From Lates calcarifer (taxonomy: Eukaryota > Chordata > Actinopteri > Centropomidae), in contig NC_066855.1 in NCBI RefSeq assembly GCF_001640805.2, positions 15,532,236 to 15,596,235 on the forward strand: 64,000 nt of DNA. The letters are read 5' to 3'. Position numbers and translations under genes: made by a program. Below the pieces are notes generated by a model. The model ran no database searches. It saw only the letters and a list, made by a program, of their open reading frames with translations, and was not told where the DNA came from. Of this stretch, positions 60,741 to 64,000 are shown in pieces; position 1 is the first letter of the stretch; the number at the start of each line of letters is the position of its first letter.

Positions 60741-62580
60741 GGAAGTGGGATTAGAGCAGTGACAGTGTCGAGGGGGATAACTGTGTCATACCTGCACTGG
60801 GGGGGGTCATCTACTAATGTGTGTGTGTCCACGTACACATGTGGCTGTTAATACCTCAGGGTTATCTCTTTCATCTGTGTTTATGAAGCAGATCCAGGCT
60901 CTGTCCAGGCTGGCTGACCAGTGACATCCAAACAAGCCACTAAAAGATCTCAGAGATCAGAGAATGCTGCTACATTTGTAAACCACTTTCTGTTTCATTC
61001 AGACTCAAATGTGTGATTGGTTATAATCTCAATGACATCACAACGGCACGCTTTAACAATCACAGAAAACGTTTGTGAAAGTTGGTTTTGCATATTTGAC
61101 TGGGACTGAAACCTTACCTGACGCTTTCTGAGGTGTTCTGCTGCCACAAATGGCAACTTGTTCAAAAACCAAGCGAATCAAAATAATCTACTGTATCTTC
61201 TACGCCTAACTTACAAATGAAGTCCCACTCAATATTCTTGGCCTTAAACAAGTTTTTGCTGGGAGTAGAGTCATCTGAAGCCTAAAAGGAAAATTCTGCT
61301 GTTTTCACCTGGGTCTTCCTCTCATGTCTATTATGACCACAGGACATGAAACACTGTTGTTGAGAGATTTGGGAAACAGGTCCTGACTTCTCATAAAGAG
61401 ACCATGTCAATTAAATGAACATATTCTGTCCACAACTACATTACTCCTTTGTATTACTGTATTAACACTGTTTATTCTGACAGGAATATATCTGCATATG
61501 GGTGTTAAATAATTTTTAAGTTAAATAATAGAAAGCAAGAAACTATAGTAACAGTTAGTGTAAATCTGATTTTCATGTCCCTGAACCACTTCAACTTTAA
61601 AATTCAGTTGGAAATTAATTTCAGAAAAGTCAAGTTTGAGTTTTCATTCCATTAAAAACATCTATATTTTTATTTTAATTTGGATGATTTTCCATTCTAT
61701 GACAGTAAATAACTGCAATAACAATTACTGTAAAACCATAATGAGATAATTAAAGGCATTAATTAATAGTGAAACTAAAAATATTCTTTAGTTTTTGAGG
61801 TGTTTCATGATTCAGATGGAAAATGAAAATAAAATCATGTCGATGATTCAACCTGTCAGCTCGTTTATGGTAAGAAAGGGCTTCAAAACTGAATAGCTGA
61901 ATTCTGACGATTCTGAAAAAGCCCAGCGACACAGAGTTAGCCATGTTTTACTATAGGCAAATTATAAAGAATCACAATCATGTGAACGAATAAGCTTCAA
62001 CTTAAGAGAAGCCCTGCCATCAAATGTTTAACGGTCTGACCAAGAAGTTAAAGAGGAGCTTTTAAAAGGAAAAAAGGAGAAAAAAATCTAATTAATCTTT
62101 TTTTTTTTTTAATTAATTTTCAAGATAAACAAAGTGAGATCGGAAAATGTATAATCCACACCGCAATAGTTTATTTTGCTGTTAAATTATTCGGTGAATT
62201 TAATGTATAAAACACAGTGAGAGTGAATAATTGATGCTTTGACAAGGCTGTAGTTAAATGATAAGATGGTTAATTTTAATTCTGTGTTTATTTCTAGTTT
62301 CAGCTCACCCCCATTACAAGTCACTTCACTGACTCGTCTTCAGGTTATCGGCTCTAGAAACAATATTATAATATTATTAATTATTCATATTCGGAGATTA
62401 TCTCTTAACAAAAATTCACTAAAATATCCAGTTTGGGAACTGTAGTGCATTATGTTGTAATTTTATTACAATTATTTTTCGTCATTTAATTTCCTATAAA
62501 GTTATCTTAAACTATTCCTAATTAGTGATATTTATAACATCCGTCTAAAATATATTAAATCAATTACATTGCTTTTGTTG
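60741..62580. other. AT-rich tbx21 upstream region
   Basis: Non-coding, strongly AT-rich from about 61.4 kb. No repeat or gene recognised. Distal tbx21 regulatory sequence could be present but no specific site can be supported. Confidence 0.6.
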
Positions 62581-62589
62581 TAAAGGGCA

Positions 62590-62591
62590 GC

Positions 62592-62624
<33 letters not shown>

Positions 62625-62627
62625 CGC
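62590..62627. repeat. (GT)n(GC)n alternating tract upstream of tbx21
   Basis: 38 nt of uninterrupted alternating purine/pyrimidine, ending in 12 nt of pure CG. Strong Z-DNA-forming composition, about 460 bp upstream of the tbx21 start codon. Confidence 0.93.
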
Positions 62628-62900
62628 TGAGGGGATGGCTTGTTCATATCTGGAGCCTATCACGTCCTGCGTCCTGCATCAGACACACCTCCAAAATACG
62701 ACCACTTACAAAATGTATATATCATAGGTTAGAATACTGAGCGTGTGTTTGAGTCACTGTGGCGACTCAACACGTCAAAATAAGACAAGACAATCACCTA
62801 CCCGGGTAATAAAAAAGTTTATAGATAAATAGTCTAATGAGTCTTATGTTATAGTTTTTATATTTGAAATCACAGGCGCAGAGCGACCGAGACACCAGAT

Positions 62901-62907
62901 TATAAAG
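62901..62907 (+). promoter_or_regulatory. Candidate TATA box of tbx21
   Basis: TATAAAG lies 177 nt upstream of the tbx21 ATG. If used, transcription would start near 62930 and the 5' UTR would be about 150 nt. No transcript evidence; an AT-rich background makes chance matches likely. Confidence 0.3.
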
Positions 62908-63012
62908 TTAGTGGCATGCTAGTGCGCTGTAAGTCATAGGTGAGGGTAACAGTCCAGACTGTGTTGTTTTCTGATTTATTTATTTTTTATTTTTATTTTT
63001 TTTTTATTGTAC

Positions 63013-63096
63013 ATGCTCTTATTTGACTGGACGCAAGAGCGGAGACTTATGACATTACGCACAGACCGGGAGCGGGGCTGCAAATGGGCGGCATAG
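63013..63096 (+). other. Upstream ORF overlapping the tbx21 start
   Basis: An ATG at 63013 opens a 27-codon frame (second in-frame ATG at 63049) that ends at TAG 63094-63096. It overlaps the tbx21 ATG at 63084 in another frame. It would matter only if transcription starts upstream of 63049. Confidence 0.4.
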
Positions 63097-63560
63097 GTGG
63101 CAACCTCTACCTCAGCATGTTGAATGGGGCTGAAACGCAAACTTTCGGAAAGAACACCGACATCAGCAGTCACCTCCACCGCGGCAGCAAGGATCTAGCC
63201 GAGTTCAAAATGGGGATTCAGGACGCGAGATTTTACTACTCGGACTCGGTTCAAAGCGGGCAGGACGCTTTGGCTCTGCCGTACCACTCGGAGCAGGCGG
63301 TGGGAGGGTACGGAGCGCAGCCCGGCAGGTTTTACGCACAGACCCTCAGCAGCTGCCCGTACGGCGGCGTGCGGTCGCCGCCGAGAAGCGGAGCCGGGCA
63401 GGGTTACATCCCGACGGCAGGAGACGGGTTTCCTACGGGCGGTAAAGACGTGTACTCCCCGTCTCCGGAGAATTACCCGGCGAGCTTTCAGCACGGTTAC
63501 CAGCGGCCGCCTCTCTATCCTTTACCTGGGCTACAGGTGAGCGGGAAGACTCAGGCTCTG
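63020..63560. promoter_or_regulatory. CpG island over tbx21 exon 1
   Basis: CpG density rises abruptly from about 63035 (for example CGGCGGCGTGCGGTCGCCGC at about 63363) compared with the AT-rich flank. This is typical of a developmental transcription-factor promoter and first exon. Confidence 0.6.
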
Positions 63561-63631
63561 CTCAATAACTATCCGCTATGGGCCAAGTTCCACAAGTTCC
63601 AAACCGAGATGATAATCACCAAACAGGGGAG
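63084..63631 (+). CDS. tbx21: tbx21 (T-bet), first coding exon, 3'-partial
   Basis: This exon has 182 codons plus two bases, with donor GTAAGT at 63632. T-bet is a nuclear T-box transcription factor that directs Th1/NK-type differentiation and interferon-gamma expression. The N-terminus MGGIGGNLYLSMLNGA begins the Tyr/Gly/Pro-rich transactivation region (residues about 1-150). The start of the T-box is visible at residues about 152-182: LQVSGKTQALLNNYPLWAKF and EMIITKQGR, matching human LEVSGKLRVALNNHLLWSKF and EMIITKQGR. The human exon 1 ends at the same place. The start was chosen as the first in-frame ATG after in-frame stops upstream. Position next to tbkbp1 on the same strand is the conserved synteny. 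The remaining T-box and C-terminus are beyond the window. Eomes and Tbr1 share the T-box start, but the neighbour and N-terminal sequence favour tbx21. Confidence 0.95.
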
Positions 63632-64000
63632 GTAAGTGTGACAGAAAACTCCAAAATTTCACACTTTTTTCCACACTAGTAAAACTGCAGATTAAGGTGC
63701 CTGTCCACTGTTATGTCCAGATTTTGGCTGTGAAAAGGCAGAGCAAATTACGCACCGTTGTCCTTTTGGCCTTACACACTTTCTAATGTTCTCACTTACC
63801 AGTCTCACCTTAATGTCATCACAGTAACTTCTAACTTAACTAACTAAACTAAGACAGTTTGTTTTAGGATTAAATATCACTTTACAGCCTTGCCATGCTG
63901 TGCTGTAATGATCACCATATACAGGTCAGAGTTTACTGATGTTTTAGCTCGTGTTTACTACGGAAATTTGCAGGTATCACCAACACATCACTGATCAGGT
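63632..64000 (+). other. Start of tbx21 intron 1
   Basis: It starts with a perfect GTAAGT donor and continues AT-rich to the window end. No exon is recognised. Confidence 0.9.

Overview
The window is from a vertebrate nuclear genome, almost certainly a teleost and probably a percomorph. Coding sequence is split into short exons with GT/AG introns. Long AT-rich non-coding stretches carry many CA/GT/CT microsatellites and degraded repeats that I recognise as common in fish (Tc1/mariner relics, an L2-like LINE end, several MITE-like families). There is nothing bacterial here: no operons, CRISPR array or phage genes. The long lines of open frame outside the exons are chance frames, microsatellite translations or repeat relics.

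Two genes are supported, both on the + strand. Bases 272 to 21163 hold eight coding exons of tbkbp1 (TBK1-binding protein 1, SINTBAD). They give 558 in-frame codons plus stop; the N-terminal exon(s) lie left of the window. The exons encode a long coiled coil, the TBK1/IKKi-binding domain, a Ser/Pro-rich low-complexity region with eight (H/R/L)SP repeats, and a C-terminal CCHH zinc finger. Every junction keeps phase and every intron is GT...AG. Bases 63084 to 63631 hold the first coding exon of tbx21 (T-bet), ending at a GTAAGT donor just inside the T-box. The rest of tbx21 lies right of the window. TBKBP1 and TBX21 are also adjacent and co-oriented in mammals, so this is conserved synteny. One product is a scaffold for the TBK1 innate kinase, the other the master transcription factor of type-1 lymphocytes.

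Between them lies about 42 kb with no gene I can support. It holds a probable tbkbp1 3' UTR (from 21164, possibly to about 24.6 kb), several transposon relics (31.3-33.5 kb, 44.6-45.0 kb, 49.9-50.8 kb, 53.4-53.9 kb, 55.6-55.8 kb, 58.3-59.9 kb), and a series of GC-richer islands (about 30.9, 34.4, 37.0, 37.7, 40.8, 44.2, 49.0, 51.2, 54.3 and 60.5 kb) that look like candidate conserved regulatory elements for tbx21. Several carry plus-strand G-quadruplex motifs, and one contains a CTCF-like core.

I found no new biological system. The most notable local architecture is at the tbkbp1 3' end: a 45-nt (TG)n tract ends 10 nt before the terminal acceptor AG dinucleotide's flanking T-rich stretch, and a 76-nt uninterrupted purine/pyrimidine alternating tract starts 23 nt after the stop. 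At tbx21, an overlapping upstream ORF runs through the start codon. Repeat-family calls rest on recognition of consensus fragments from memory; no alignment was run.
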